6,911 nt of DNA from JBARCX01 sp049794535 (GTDB taxonomy: Bacteria > Pseudomonadota > Gammaproteobacteria > Xanthomonadales > Rhodanobacteraceae): NCBI GenBank assembly GCA_049794535.1, contig JBARCX010000370.1, positions 1 through 6,911 of the forward strand, written 5' to 3'. This document shows positions 1 through 6,508 of the stretch, one piece after another (positions within the stretch are counted from its first letter, which is position 1; each line of letters opens with the position of its first letter). Both the position numbers and the translations under genes were made by a program. The notes under the pieces were generated by a model that saw only the letters and a list, made by a program, of their open reading frames with translations, ran no database searches and had not been told where the DNA came from.

Positions 1-2487
1 CTCCTTGACCTGTACGGTGGTGCTACCGATCTGCGTATCAGCCTTGCCGTCACGAACGATGTAAAGGTTCACCGTCCAGGTACCGGTAGGTGCGGTTTCG
101 GCCGGGGTATAGCTCAGCTCACCGAAACCGGAAACATCCATCGTCAATGGCTGTTGCTTTACCGTGACGCCGCGCGGATCGACGATTTCCGCCTGCAGCG
201 GAATGCCTGCCACGTTGCGTGTCCAGCTTGCCGCACGCACGATCAGGCCGATATTAAAGGTATCGCCCGGCCGATAGATGCCACGATCGGAAAACAGATA
301 GGCCGACAACTGCCCCTGGTTTACGGCATTGGCTTCGCCACCGATGTCGAAGCGAGAGTAGTCGAGCTGACGGTCATAGCCGGCAATCGGAAGGAAGGAC
401 AAATCATCGCCCTTCGTGACCATGTACATCACCGGCTGCTTTTCACGCTCCAACCCTTTGAACGTGGGGAAATGCACTACGCCATCGGCGCTGGTGGTTT
501 GTGTGTACAGCGTCTGCCCGTTGACCGCGAGCACCGATACGCTGACGCCATCCACTGGCTGGCCGGTGTGAATGGATTGCACGAAAACATCCTGGCTGCC
601 ATCCAGAGCGCGCTTCACCAACATACCCAGATCGGTGACGACGATTAAGCGGTTATCGCTGGGCGATGCATCGTTGCTGTTGTCGGCATCACTGTCGTCG
701 GCGCTGTCGGTGCTGGCATCGTCACTCGTTGCCGTACCAGGTGGCGGTGGCGCGATACCTTGTTGAGCTCGAGCGTTAGCTTTGGCCATCGCTTTCGCGC
801 GCTTTGCTTCGGCTGCCGCATCGTAGTTGGAGAGGTGCAGCAGAAATACACCTCGCTTACCTTCCTTTAAGTACTGGCCGAGATCGACGCCCTCGTAATG
901 CGCCTGACCAGGATCAGTTTTCGGGAAGGCGCGCTTGAGTTCAAAGCGTTCGACGATGTGTTCTTCGCCAAAGCCCTCTAACAATTGCGGATGGCTATAG
1001 TTGCCCTGATTGAGGCTGACCAGATGCTGCAGTTGATCTGGGAGAACGCGGCCGATCTCCATGCGCATGCCAGGCATGTTGCGCGACACGATCGAAAGCC
1101 GCTTGCTGCCACTGAGCGATAACAACGAACCGTCAGCTACGAAGCGCAGCAGCTTTGGATAGTCCGGCACGATGAATACGCTTGCCGCAGGCTTGCCCAG
1201 CACGTACCCGCCAAACGACTTCAGCCCCTTGCCGATGCGCACATACACACGCTGGCCAGGCGTAGCGTGGTATTTGAAACTCTGCAGCGCCTGATAGTCA
1301 TCTTCGGTGGGCACGACATCGAGCTTCAAAGGTTGCGATTGACGTAGCACGTCCTCGCCGACTTCTGGGACATCCCAGTTGTAGGCGGCGTCATCATTGG
1401 ACCCGTTGTTATCGGATGAATCCTCACCCGCTTTGTGCGTAGGCAATACCCAGGCCTGAATCAGACCGGCCAGATCGCTGTCGCGCACCGCGCCGCCGAC
1501 ATTCACTACGAGCACTTGCTCGGGCTCGTACTTGTCGTTATCGACCAGGGTGGGAGTGATGTCGTCGATCGTGAGGCTATACAGGCCTGGAATACGTACA
1601 CTCGACTGCAGTGGCGTATCGGTGCCGTCACCACCCCGCGAGCTTCGTACGCCACGATCGATGCTGAGTGCCACCGCACCATCATCGCGTGGCAAGTCCA
1701 GGGGCTGTGAATGCACCCAGGCATGCAGCTTGTATTGATCGTAGGTCACGGTGTATTTCAGTGCCGGACCGCTCTTACCATCTTTATCGGCTAAAGCCAG
1801 CGCAATGCGCTTCTCAAACTGTGCGGGGTCTACCGGGTAATTGAAGTCGACCGGGACGATGGTTTTCTTCGCGGTGGCGTCTTGCGGGTCTTGGTAGAAC
1901 TCGCCTTTACCAAGGGTCGCCTTGAAAGGTTCGGTATCGAAATCAAAGTGGTCATCGGCCATCAATACATGGCGGGCGAATGCTTTGGCGACATCAAAGC
2001 GCACCTTGTAGTGCTGGCCAATTGGCCAGTCTGCGGCGGGTGTGAAGCGCAGGGTGTGATCGTCGGTCCAGCTCCACTGCCCTTTCGTATCCGGCTGCAT
2101 GGTGATGCCAACGGTTACCGGTTTGCCGACCAACTCGATCGGCGCAGCCGAGCCGGAGAAGCTCAGCTCCAGAGGATGAATGACGATCGGCTGCTTGGTG
2201 TAGTCCGTCAGCTCCGGCGCATGCACCTGCCAACTGATCCGATGCGGCTCTTGCGGCCGTGGCCGGTGCTTGTACCACTGCCAGCCATACCAGCTACCTG
2301 CGGCGAGCAATACCAGCGCCAGTAGCGCACCTGCGGAATGCAGTGGGCGGCGCTTCACCGTCAGCATCCAGCTCGGTGCCGACCACGATACGTTGCCAAC
2401 CAAAGGCCGCAGAATCAGGCCAAGCACGTAGCCGAGGGCACGCAGCAAACGTACCGGAAGTAAGAGCAGAAACCGCAGCAGATCCAT
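1..2487 (-). CDS. Alpha-2-macroglobulin family protein, N-terminal 829 residues (3' part cut by window edge)
   Basis: The frame is open from ATG 2487 to base 1 with no stop. Bacterial alpha-2-macroglobulins are periplasmic protease traps, usually about 1,600-2,000 residues, so under half is visible. Residues 4-30 are hydrophobic/amphipathic with scattered Arg, and residues 51-68 form a clear membrane segment followed by a basic stretch (WYKHRPRP). This suggests an inner-membrane anchor with a periplasmic body. There is no lipobox, unlike E. coli YfhM. Residues about 109-168 look like an Ig-like domain (WSWTDDHTLRFTP). Residues about 630-690 resemble the macroglobulin domain before MG2 (TGQPVDGVSVSV...SADGVVHF). 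Residues about 725-829 are MG2, with its hallmark SDRGIYRPGDTF at 733-744. Acidic low-complexity inserts lie at 355-366 and 588-611. The CxEQ thioester, bait region and receptor-binding domain would lie beyond the edge and cannot be judged. The start is secure: an in-frame TAA at 2512-2514 leaves only ATG 2487, preceded by GGGGA. The family is well supported; the target protease and topology are inferred. Confidence 0.9.
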   Translation of the reverse strand, partial: MDLLRFLLLLPVRLLRALGYVLGLILRPLVGNVSWSAPSWMLTVKRRPLHSAGALLALVLLAAGSWYGWQWYKHRPRPQEPHRISWQVHAPELTDYTKQPIVIHPLELSFSGSAAPIELVGKPVTVGITMQPDTKGQWSWTDDHTLRFTPAADWPIGQHYKVRFDVAKAFARHVLMADDHFDFDTEPFKATLGKGEFYQDPQDATAKKTIVPVDFNYPVDPAQFEKRIALALADKDGKSGPALKYTVTYDQYKLHAWVHSQPLDLPRDDGAVALSIDRGVRSSRGGDGTDTPLQSSVRIPGLYSLTIDDITPTLVDNDKYEPEQVLVVNVGGAVRDSDLAGLIQAWVLPTHKAGEDSSDNNGSNDDAAYNWDVPEVGEDVLRQSQPLKLDVVPTEDDYQALQSFKYHATPGQRVYVRIGKGLKSFGGYVLGKPAASVFIVPDYPKLLRFVADGSLLSLSGSKRLSIVSRNMPGMRMEIGRVLPDQLQHLVSLNQGNYSHPQLLEGFGEEHIVERFELKRAFPKTDPGQAHYEGVDLGQYLKEGKRGVFLLHLSNYDAAAEAKRAKAMAKANARAQQGIAPPPPGTATSDDASTDSADDSDADNSNDASPSDNRLIVVTDLGMLVKRALDGSQDVFVQSIHTGQPVDGVSVSVLAVNGQTLYTQTTSADGVVHFPTFKGLEREKQPVMYMVTKGDDLSFLPIAGYDRQLDYSRFDIGGEANAVNQGQLSAYLFSDRGIYRPGDTFNIGLIVRAASWTRNVAGIPLQAEIVDPRGVTVKQQPLTMDVSGFGELSYTPAETAPTGTWTVNLYIVRDGKADTQIGSTTVQVKE

Positions 2488-2492
2488 GATGC

Positions 2493-2498
2493 TTCCCC
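2493..2498 (-). promoter_or_regulatory. Ribosome binding site of the macroglobulin gene
   Basis: On the minus strand GGGGAA (2498-2493) ends five bases before ATG 2487 (context CCTGGGGAAGCATCATG). Together with the in-frame stop at 2512-2514 it fixes the start. No convincing -10 element is seen close upstream. Confidence 0.55.
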
Positions 2499-2522
2499 AG
2501 GTTTTCGTCCGTTAAACCGCAA

Positions 2523-2536
2523 TGGCGCAAACGCCA
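2523..2536. repeat. Small inverted repeat between the large hairpin and the macroglobulin start
   Basis: TGGCG and CGCCA are separated by a four-base loop (CAAA on the plus strand). A 5-bp stem is weak alone and could be chance. It lies in the presumed 5' leader of the macroglobulin mRNA, about 35 bases from the start codon, so a minor leader structure is possible. Confidence 0.25.
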
Positions 2537-2557
2537 ATGCCGGGTTATCCAGTTGCA

Positions 2558-2601
2558 ACAAAGCATCACGCTTGCGCGTGATGCTTTGTCAAGCAGTTTT
2601 T
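2558..2601. terminator. Perfect 14-bp inverted repeat in the galU-macroglobulin gap; probable terminator
   Basis: The arms are 2558-2571 (ACAAAGCATCACGC) and 2576-2589 (its exact reverse complement), with loop TTGC at 2572-2575. The hairpin is about 120 bp beyond the galU stop and 70 bp before the macroglobulin ATG, where an operon terminator is expected. The polarity is odd. The only run of five T (2597-2601) is on the plus strand, seven bases past the stem, while all genes are on the minus strand. In the minus direction the stem ends in TTTGTTG, only modestly U-rich. It may be a weak or bidirectional terminator, or a regulator-binding dyad, because the minus-strand hexamer TTGACA (2592-2587) overlaps one arm. 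The structure is certain; its role is not. Confidence 0.5.
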
Positions 2602-2710
2602 CCCCAAGTGCATCCTGCACCAGAAACATGGCAGAACGCAGACTTCATTCTGGCACGGCACGGCCGTGTGTCGGTCTGCTTAAAAAGCCGAGGTATTACT
2701 GACGCCGTCT

Positions 2711-3583
2711 TTAGAGCTGGCTAACGAACTCACGCACGGTCGGTGCCAATGCCGGATCCTGCATCGCCATATGCATGGTGGCCCGCACCAAGCCCGCCTT
2801 GTTGCCGCAATCGAAACGGGTACCTTCGAAGCGGTAGGCGAGTACTTTACCCTGCTCATGCAGTAACGCCTCAATGGCATCGGTGAGCTGAATTTCACCA
2901 CCGGCACCTGGCGTGGTCTTTTCCAATAGCTCAAAAATGCGACCTGGCAGCACGTAACGGCCGACCACAGCCAAATTCGATGGCGCGTCCGCGGGCTTGG
3001 GCTTCTCCACCATATAGCGGATACGTGCGCTACGCGCATCGATCGGCGTGGCATCAACGATGCCGTATTTGTCGGTCTGGTCGTGCGGCACTTCTTCTAC
3101 GGCGATAACACCGGCCTGCTCGGCTTCGGCCAGCTCGGCCATCTGACGCAGGGCACCCTTGCCTTTGGTCCAGATCAAGTCATCGGGGAGCACAACACCA
3201 AACGGTTCATCACCCACCACCGCTTTCGCGCAAAGCACCGCATGCCCAAGGCCGAGTGCCTCCGGCTGAGTGACGAAGATCGCGCGCACATGCCGCGGTA
3301 GCGTGCCCTGTACCAGCGCAAGCAATTCATCCTTGCGCTTCTCGAGCAGCTTGGCTTCCAGCTCGTAAGCCTTATCGAAATAGTCGGCAATGGCGTGCTT
3401 GTAACGGTTGGTAACAAACACCAAGGTGTCAGCACCGGCATCGACCGCCTCATCAACCGCGTACTGGATGAGCGGACGGTCCAACACGGGTAGCATTTCC
3501 TTGGCCACTACCTTTGTAGCCGGCAGGAAACGGGTGCCGAGACCGGCCACCGGGAATACGACCTTACGCAACGGCTTGCTCAC
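2711..3583 (-). CDS. galU: UTP-glucose-1-phosphate uridylyltransferase (GalU)
   Basis: This cytoplasmic enzyme makes UDP-glucose and pyrophosphate from UTP and glucose 1-phosphate, feeding LPS core, exopolysaccharide and other glycans. The 290 residues match the usual bacterial GalU length. Visible motifs are the nucleotide-binding loop GLGTRFLPATK (14-24) with KEMLPV (28-33), QPEALGLGHAV (106-116), the Asp pair in VLPDD (131-135), EKP (193-195), GGEIQLTDAI (228-237) and the C-terminal RFDCGNKAG (256-264). The start is GTG 3583, with a good Shine-Dalgarno GGAGAG five bases upstream. The start overlaps the stop of the dehydratase gene by 4 bp (GTGA), so translation is probably coupled. It is the last gene of the packed operon, with TAA at 2713-2711. 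The orientation and overlap suggest UDP-glucose supply is co-expressed with surface-glycan initiation. The rival family member GalF is unlikely because the motifs are canonical. Confidence 0.97.
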   Translation of the reverse strand: MSKPLRKVVFPVAGLGTRFLPATKVVAKEMLPVLDRPLIQYAVDEAVDAGADTLVFVTNRYKHAIADYFDKAYELEAKLLEKRKDELLALVQGTLPRHVRAIFVTQPEALGLGHAVLCAKAVVGDEPFGVVLPDDLIWTKGKGALRQMAELAEAEQAGVIAVEEVPHDQTDKYGIVDATPIDARSARIRYMVEKPKPADAPSNLAVVGRYVLPGRIFELLEKTTPGAGGEIQLTDAIEALLHEQGKVLAYRFEGTRFDCGNKAGLVRATMHMAMQDPALAPTVREFVSQL

Positions 3584-5478
3584 TTATTCTCTCCGGTTTC
3601 ATTACGACGTATCGAAATCACATTGACCGGCTGCGCTACGTCGCTCCAACGGAACGAGGGCAGCAGGTTCGATACGCAATATCGCAATTCGTCTTCATCA
3701 AAATTGACAACCGCCTCGGCCGCCTTTGCCAGCTGGACCTGCAAAAGATCCCACGACACTTGGCGATGCTGGGCTAGGAAAATCTTGGTGTGCGCCGTCT
3801 CGCTGTAATTCTCAAGCGGATGGAACAGTTCCTCGAACAATTTCTCGCCAGAACGCAGCCCGGTATAAACAATGGGGATCTCGCTCCCAGGCTTTTTGCC
3901 GGCGAGGCGGATCATCTGCTCGGCCAGATCGCGGATCTTCACCGGCTCGCCCATATCCAGCGCAAAGATTTCGCCGCCCTTACCTAGTGCTGCCGCCTGA
4001 AGGATCAATTGGCTGGCTTCGGGAATCGTCATGAAATAGCGTGAGATTTCCGGATGCGTAATGGTGACTGGGCCACCATCTTTGATCTGTTGGCGGAACA
4101 ACGGCACGACCGAACCCGCCGAATCAAGCACATTGCCGAAACGCACCGTAATGAAGTGCGTATTCGAATGCGCATTGAGGTTCTGGCACCAAATCTCGGC
4201 CATGCGTTTGCATGCACCCATCACACTGGTCGGATTAACCGCCTTATCGGTGGAGATCAGTACGAAGCACTCGACCTCGCTGCGATCAGCCTGATCCGCC
4301 ACGGTGCGCGTAGCTAGCACGTTGTTGCGGAATCCCGCGCGCAACTGACCTTGCAGCATGGGCACATGCTTATAGGCGGCGGCATGGAATACCACCTGCG
4401 GCTTGGTCTCAGCGAACAGCCGCTGCATGGCTACGGCATCGCCGCAATCAGCCAATATGCCGTTGAAAATCAATTCGGGATAAGCCGCGCGCAGTTCCTG
4501 CGAGATCTTGTAGAGGTTGTACTCGCTTTGCTCCACCACGGTCAGTGAATGGGCTCCGAGCCTAGCCACCTGTCGGCACAATTCAGAACCGATCGAGCCA
4601 CCACCACCGGTGACCAACACCCGACGCCCAGTCAGCGTCTCGCGAATAGCCGTCCAATCCAGTTCAACGGTATCGCGACCGAGCAGGTCTTCAATGGAGA
4701 CTTCCTTGATCTGGTTGAACTGAGCACGCCCAGCGACCACATCTTCCAGCTTCGGCACGGTGCGGTACGGCAAACCGGTGCGATCGCACAACTCTACGAC
4801 TCGTCGCATCTCTGTCGTGGATGCGCCAGGCAAAGCGATCAACAACATTTGTACGGCGGCTTCGCGTGCTACGTCAGGCAGCTGCTCCAGTTGGCCAAGT
4901 ACGGGGCGACCATTAATGCGTGCACCGCGCAGGTTGCGCTGGTCATCGACAAAGCCGACCACCATGTAGCGGCTATCCCGTTGCAGATCACGTACGAGTG
5001 CCTCACCAGCGCGATCGGCGCCCACGATAAGTACGCGCTGCGTCTTCTTGCCCGAAAACAGATCTAGTCGGCTGTCCTTCCAAAAGCGATAAGCCAGGCG
5101 CGGGAATCCCAGGAATATCGACAGTACAAACGGATAGAGCAGCAATACCGAGCGCGGCACACCTTCCAGGCGTCCATAAAGGAACAGCGCCAACCCGATT
5201 GCCAGCGCGCCTACGATTACCGCACGCAGAATGTTCCATAGATCCGGCAAGCTGGCGAAGCGCCAGACACCCTTGTATAAACCGGTCCAACTGAAGACCA
5301 GCCCCTGCACGAGCAGGACAATGGGAAACTCCCAGGCGGCAAAGCTCATGGCCAGATTGGGATCGAGTGTGTAGCGCAGCTCCTTAGCCGCCCACCAAGC
5401 GAGCGCTGTCATGAGCAAATCGTGCACTACCACTGCGATCCGCGGGTGGACGTTGCCGATGAATTTACGTAGTGACAT
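3580..5478 (-). CDS. WbpM/CapD-type membrane-anchored nucleotide-sugar 4,6-dehydratase (polysaccharide biosynthesis protein)
   Basis: Large WbpM-class SDR enzymes convert a UDP-N-acetylhexosamine, typically UDP-GlcNAc to a 4-keto-6-deoxy sugar, to start synthesis of QuiNAc/FucNAc-type sugars for O-antigen or capsule. The 632 residues fit the family (WbpM is about 665). There are four membrane segments near 13-33, 47-67, 83-103 and 108-128. A first Rossmann fold begins at VLIVGADRAGEA (149-160), and the catalytic SDR domain begins at VLVTGGGGSIGSEL (287-300). Further motifs are HAAAYKHVP (365-373), ISTDKAVNPTSVMGACKR (408-425) and RSGEKLFEELF (542-552). Ser418, Met420 and Lys424 occupy the catalytic positions, with Met in place of the classical Tyr as in WbpM. 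A local departure is RAGFRNN (380-386), where relatives usually have a more conserved REAVRNN-like segment. Start ATG 5478 lies 14 bp inside the upstream transferase gene, with AAGG upstream; the stop overlaps galU. The dehydratase family is firm; the exact sugar is not. Confidence 0.93.
   Translation of the reverse strand: MSLRKFIGNVHPRIAVVVHDLLMTALAWWAAKELRYTLDPNLAMSFAAWEFPIVLLVQGLVFSWTGLYKGVWRFASLPDLWNILRAVIVGALAIGLALFLYGRLEGVPRSVLLLYPFVLSIFLGFPRLAYRFWKDSRLDLFSGKKTQRVLIVGADRAGEALVRDLQRDSRYMVVGFVDDQRNLRGARINGRPVLGQLEQLPDVAREAAVQMLLIALPGASTTEMRRVVELCDRTGLPYRTVPKLEDVVAGRAQFNQIKEVSIEDLLGRDTVELDWTAIRETLTGRRVLVTGGGGSIGSELCRQVARLGAHSLTVVEQSEYNLYKISQELRAAYPELIFNGILADCGDAVAMQRLFAETKPQVVFHAAAYKHVPMLQGQLRAGFRNNVLATRTVADQADRSEVECFVLISTDKAVNPTSVMGACKRMAEIWCQNLNAHSNTHFITVRFGNVLDSAGSVVPLFRQQIKDGGPVTITHPEISRYFMTIPEASQLILQAAALGKGGEIFALDMGEPVKIRDLAEQMIRLAGKKPGSEIPIVYTGLRSGEKLFEELFHPLENYSETAHTKIFLAQHRQVSWDLLQVQLAKAAEAVVNFDEDELRYCVSNLLPSFRWSDVAQPVNVISIRRNETGENK
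3589..3594 (-). promoter_or_regulatory. Ribosome binding site of galU, supporting its GTG start
   Basis: GGAGAG on the minus strand (3594-3589) precedes GTG 3583 by the five bases AATAA. It sits inside the last codons of the dehydratase gene and supports the GTG start, which gives the expected GalU N-terminus (MSKPLRKVVFPVAG). Confidence 0.65.
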
Positions 5479-6499
5479 GACGAGCCTTGTGCAGATCGCG
5501 CCGCCTTAGACGACGCTTCAGGGCCAACCAAGCTGCTGCCGCGACCCCATAGGCCACGATACAGACCGGCAAAGCCATCCGTGGATAACCCAAAGCAATC
5601 CCCGCAAGCGGCAGCGTGACCACCAGATTCCAGATCAAATAACGCACGCCCCCTCTGGCATGCGTATAGCCGCTGCGTACCATCCATTGATACAGATGTT
5701 CGCGATGTGCAGTGTACCAGCGCCGCCCGTTTAGCATGCGCGTCAACAGGGTAAGGGTAGCGTCCGTCACGAAGGATGAACACAGGATCAATACAGGCCA
5801 TACCAAGGCATGATCGACCCTCCACAACATTGCGCCAAGCGCGAACAGCAAGAGGCCGATACTGCCACTGCCAACGTCGCCCATGAAAATGCGCGCCGGC
5901 GCACGGTTGAACCACCAAAAACCAAGGCACGACGATGCCAAACAAGCACAAGCGATAGCCAGAGCCGGCTGTGCGACAAGCCATGACAGCACCGCAAACG
6001 CACTGGCTACAAAGACGCATTGCTGCGCCAGCAGGCCATCGATACCGTCCATAAAATTATGCAGATTGATGCTCCACGCACCCGCCAGGATGAGCAGAGG
6101 CCACCACAGCCAAGATAGCCCTCCCGTAGCCAGCAAGGCACACGAAAACAGCGCTACCGCAAGCATCTGTACCCCGAATCGCGGCAGTACCGGCAATGAA
6201 CTGTGGTCATCCCACCAACCGACCAGGGCTACCAGTACAGTGGCCACCACCAACCCCGCAACCAACGCCAATGGCCAAGCCACGGGCAATAGCCGCAAAC
6301 AGAGGGGCATCGTTAACAGGGCCGCAATGATCACGCCGATACCGCCACCACGTGGCGTCGGCAACGTATGCGAACGGCGCTGACCCGGCTGATCGAACAA
6401 GCCACGTCGATGCGCGTACGCGATAGCCACCCTTACGATCACCAAAGCAAGCAGCAGCGATGCCAGCACGCATACGATCGCCAGCGTCGAGAATGTCAT
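5465..6499 (-). CDS. Polyprenyl-phosphate sugar-1-phosphate transferase, WecA/WbpL-like glycosyltransferase family 4
   Basis: This integral membrane enzyme transfers a sugar 1-phosphate from a UDP-N-acetylhexosamine to undecaprenyl phosphate, the first step of O-antigen or similar glycan assembly. The 344 residues are nearly all hydrophobic segments, as in WecA/WbpL. Signature motifs are RSHTLPTPRGGGIG (42-55), WWDDHSSLP (95-103), INLHNFMDGIDGL (144-156), FMGDVGSGSIG (205-215), Asp246 in the inner loop, and AHREHLYQ (264-271), the His-rich loop implicated in sugar-nucleotide choice. This loop is nearer WbpL than MraY, so a peptidoglycan role is unlikely. The start is ATG 6499, seven bases after the lapB stop. 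GAGG overlaps that stop with a good spacing, and the first membrane helix follows at residues 5-27. An in-frame ATG at 6682 would add 61 non-membrane residues read within lapB and is rejected. The 3' end overlaps the dehydratase start by 14 bp. The donor is probably the dehydratase pathway product or a precursor, by analogy with wbpL-wbpM. Confidence 0.92.
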   Translation of the reverse strand: MTFSTLAIVCVLASLLLALVIVRVAIAYAHRRGLFDQPGQRRSHTLPTPRGGGIGVIIAALLTMPLCLRLLPVAWPLALVAGLVVATVLVALVGWWDDHSSLPVLPRFGVQMLAVALFSCALLATGGLSWLWWPLLILAGAWSINLHNFMDGIDGLLAQQCVFVASAFAVLSWLVAQPALAIACACLASSCLGFWWFNRAPARIFMGDVGSGSIGLLLFALGAMLWRVDHALVWPVLILCSSFVTDATLTLLTRMLNGRRWYTAHREHLYQWMVRSGYTHARGGVRYLIWNLVVTLPLAGIALGYPRMALPVCIVAYGVAAAAWLALKRRLRRRDLHKARHVTT

Positions 6500-6502
6500 C
6501 CG

Positions 6503-6508
6503 CACCTC
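6503..6508 (-). promoter_or_regulatory. Ribosome binding site of the WbpL-like gene, spanning the lapB stop
   Basis: GAGGTG (6508-6503, minus strand) includes part of the lapB TGA stop and places GAGG five bases before ATG 6499. It decides the start in favour of 6499 and indicates translational coupling to lapB. Confidence 0.6.

Larger units (their letters stand above)
2488..2710. other. 223-bp intergenic region between galU and the macroglobulin gene
   Basis: This is the only sizeable non-coding stretch. In transcription order it contains a CTTTTTA run on the minus strand (about 2686-2680) shortly after galU, with no convincing stem before it, and then the perfect 10-bp palindrome CACGGCCGTG (2668-2659). 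A TTGACA hexamer (2592-2587) overlaps the 14-bp dyad (2589-2558), and the 8-bp palindrome GTTGCAAC (2559-2552) directly follows. The small stem at 2536-2523 and the macroglobulin ribosome binding site complete it. TTGACA has no good -10 partner: the best is GATGCT after a 19-bp spacer, matching 3 of 6 consensus positions. No small gene or RNA is supported here. Confidence 0.6.

Noticed and set aside
154..648. Plus-strand open frame of 164 codons
   Set aside because: It lies wholly opposite the macroglobulin frame, which shows recognisable MG2 and neighbouring domain motifs; the plus-strand product resembles no family and is an antisense shadow.
1..2487. Possibility that the macroglobulin gene is a frameshifted pseudogene
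   Set aside because: Translating all 829 codons gave no stop or frame break, and domain motifs continue in one frame to the window edge.
2294..2629. Minus-strand frame of 111 codons starting in the intergenic region
   Set aside because: It runs into the macroglobulin gene in another frame, with a product rich in Arg/Ala/Cys and no family resemblance; no ribosome binding site was evident.
2659..2668. CACGGCCGTG palindrome after galU as a regulator site
   Set aside because: A 10-bp GC-rich palindrome is expected by chance at this base composition, and nothing beside it suggests a promoter.
2680..2686. CTTTTTA run just after galU as a rho-independent terminator
   Set aside because: No stable stem precedes it on the minus strand; only a 3-bp GAC/GTC pairing is found.
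5427..6020. Minus-strand frame of 197 codons inside the transferase gene
   Set aside because: It is an alternative frame of the WbpL-like gene, which carries all the diagnostic motifs in the correct frame.
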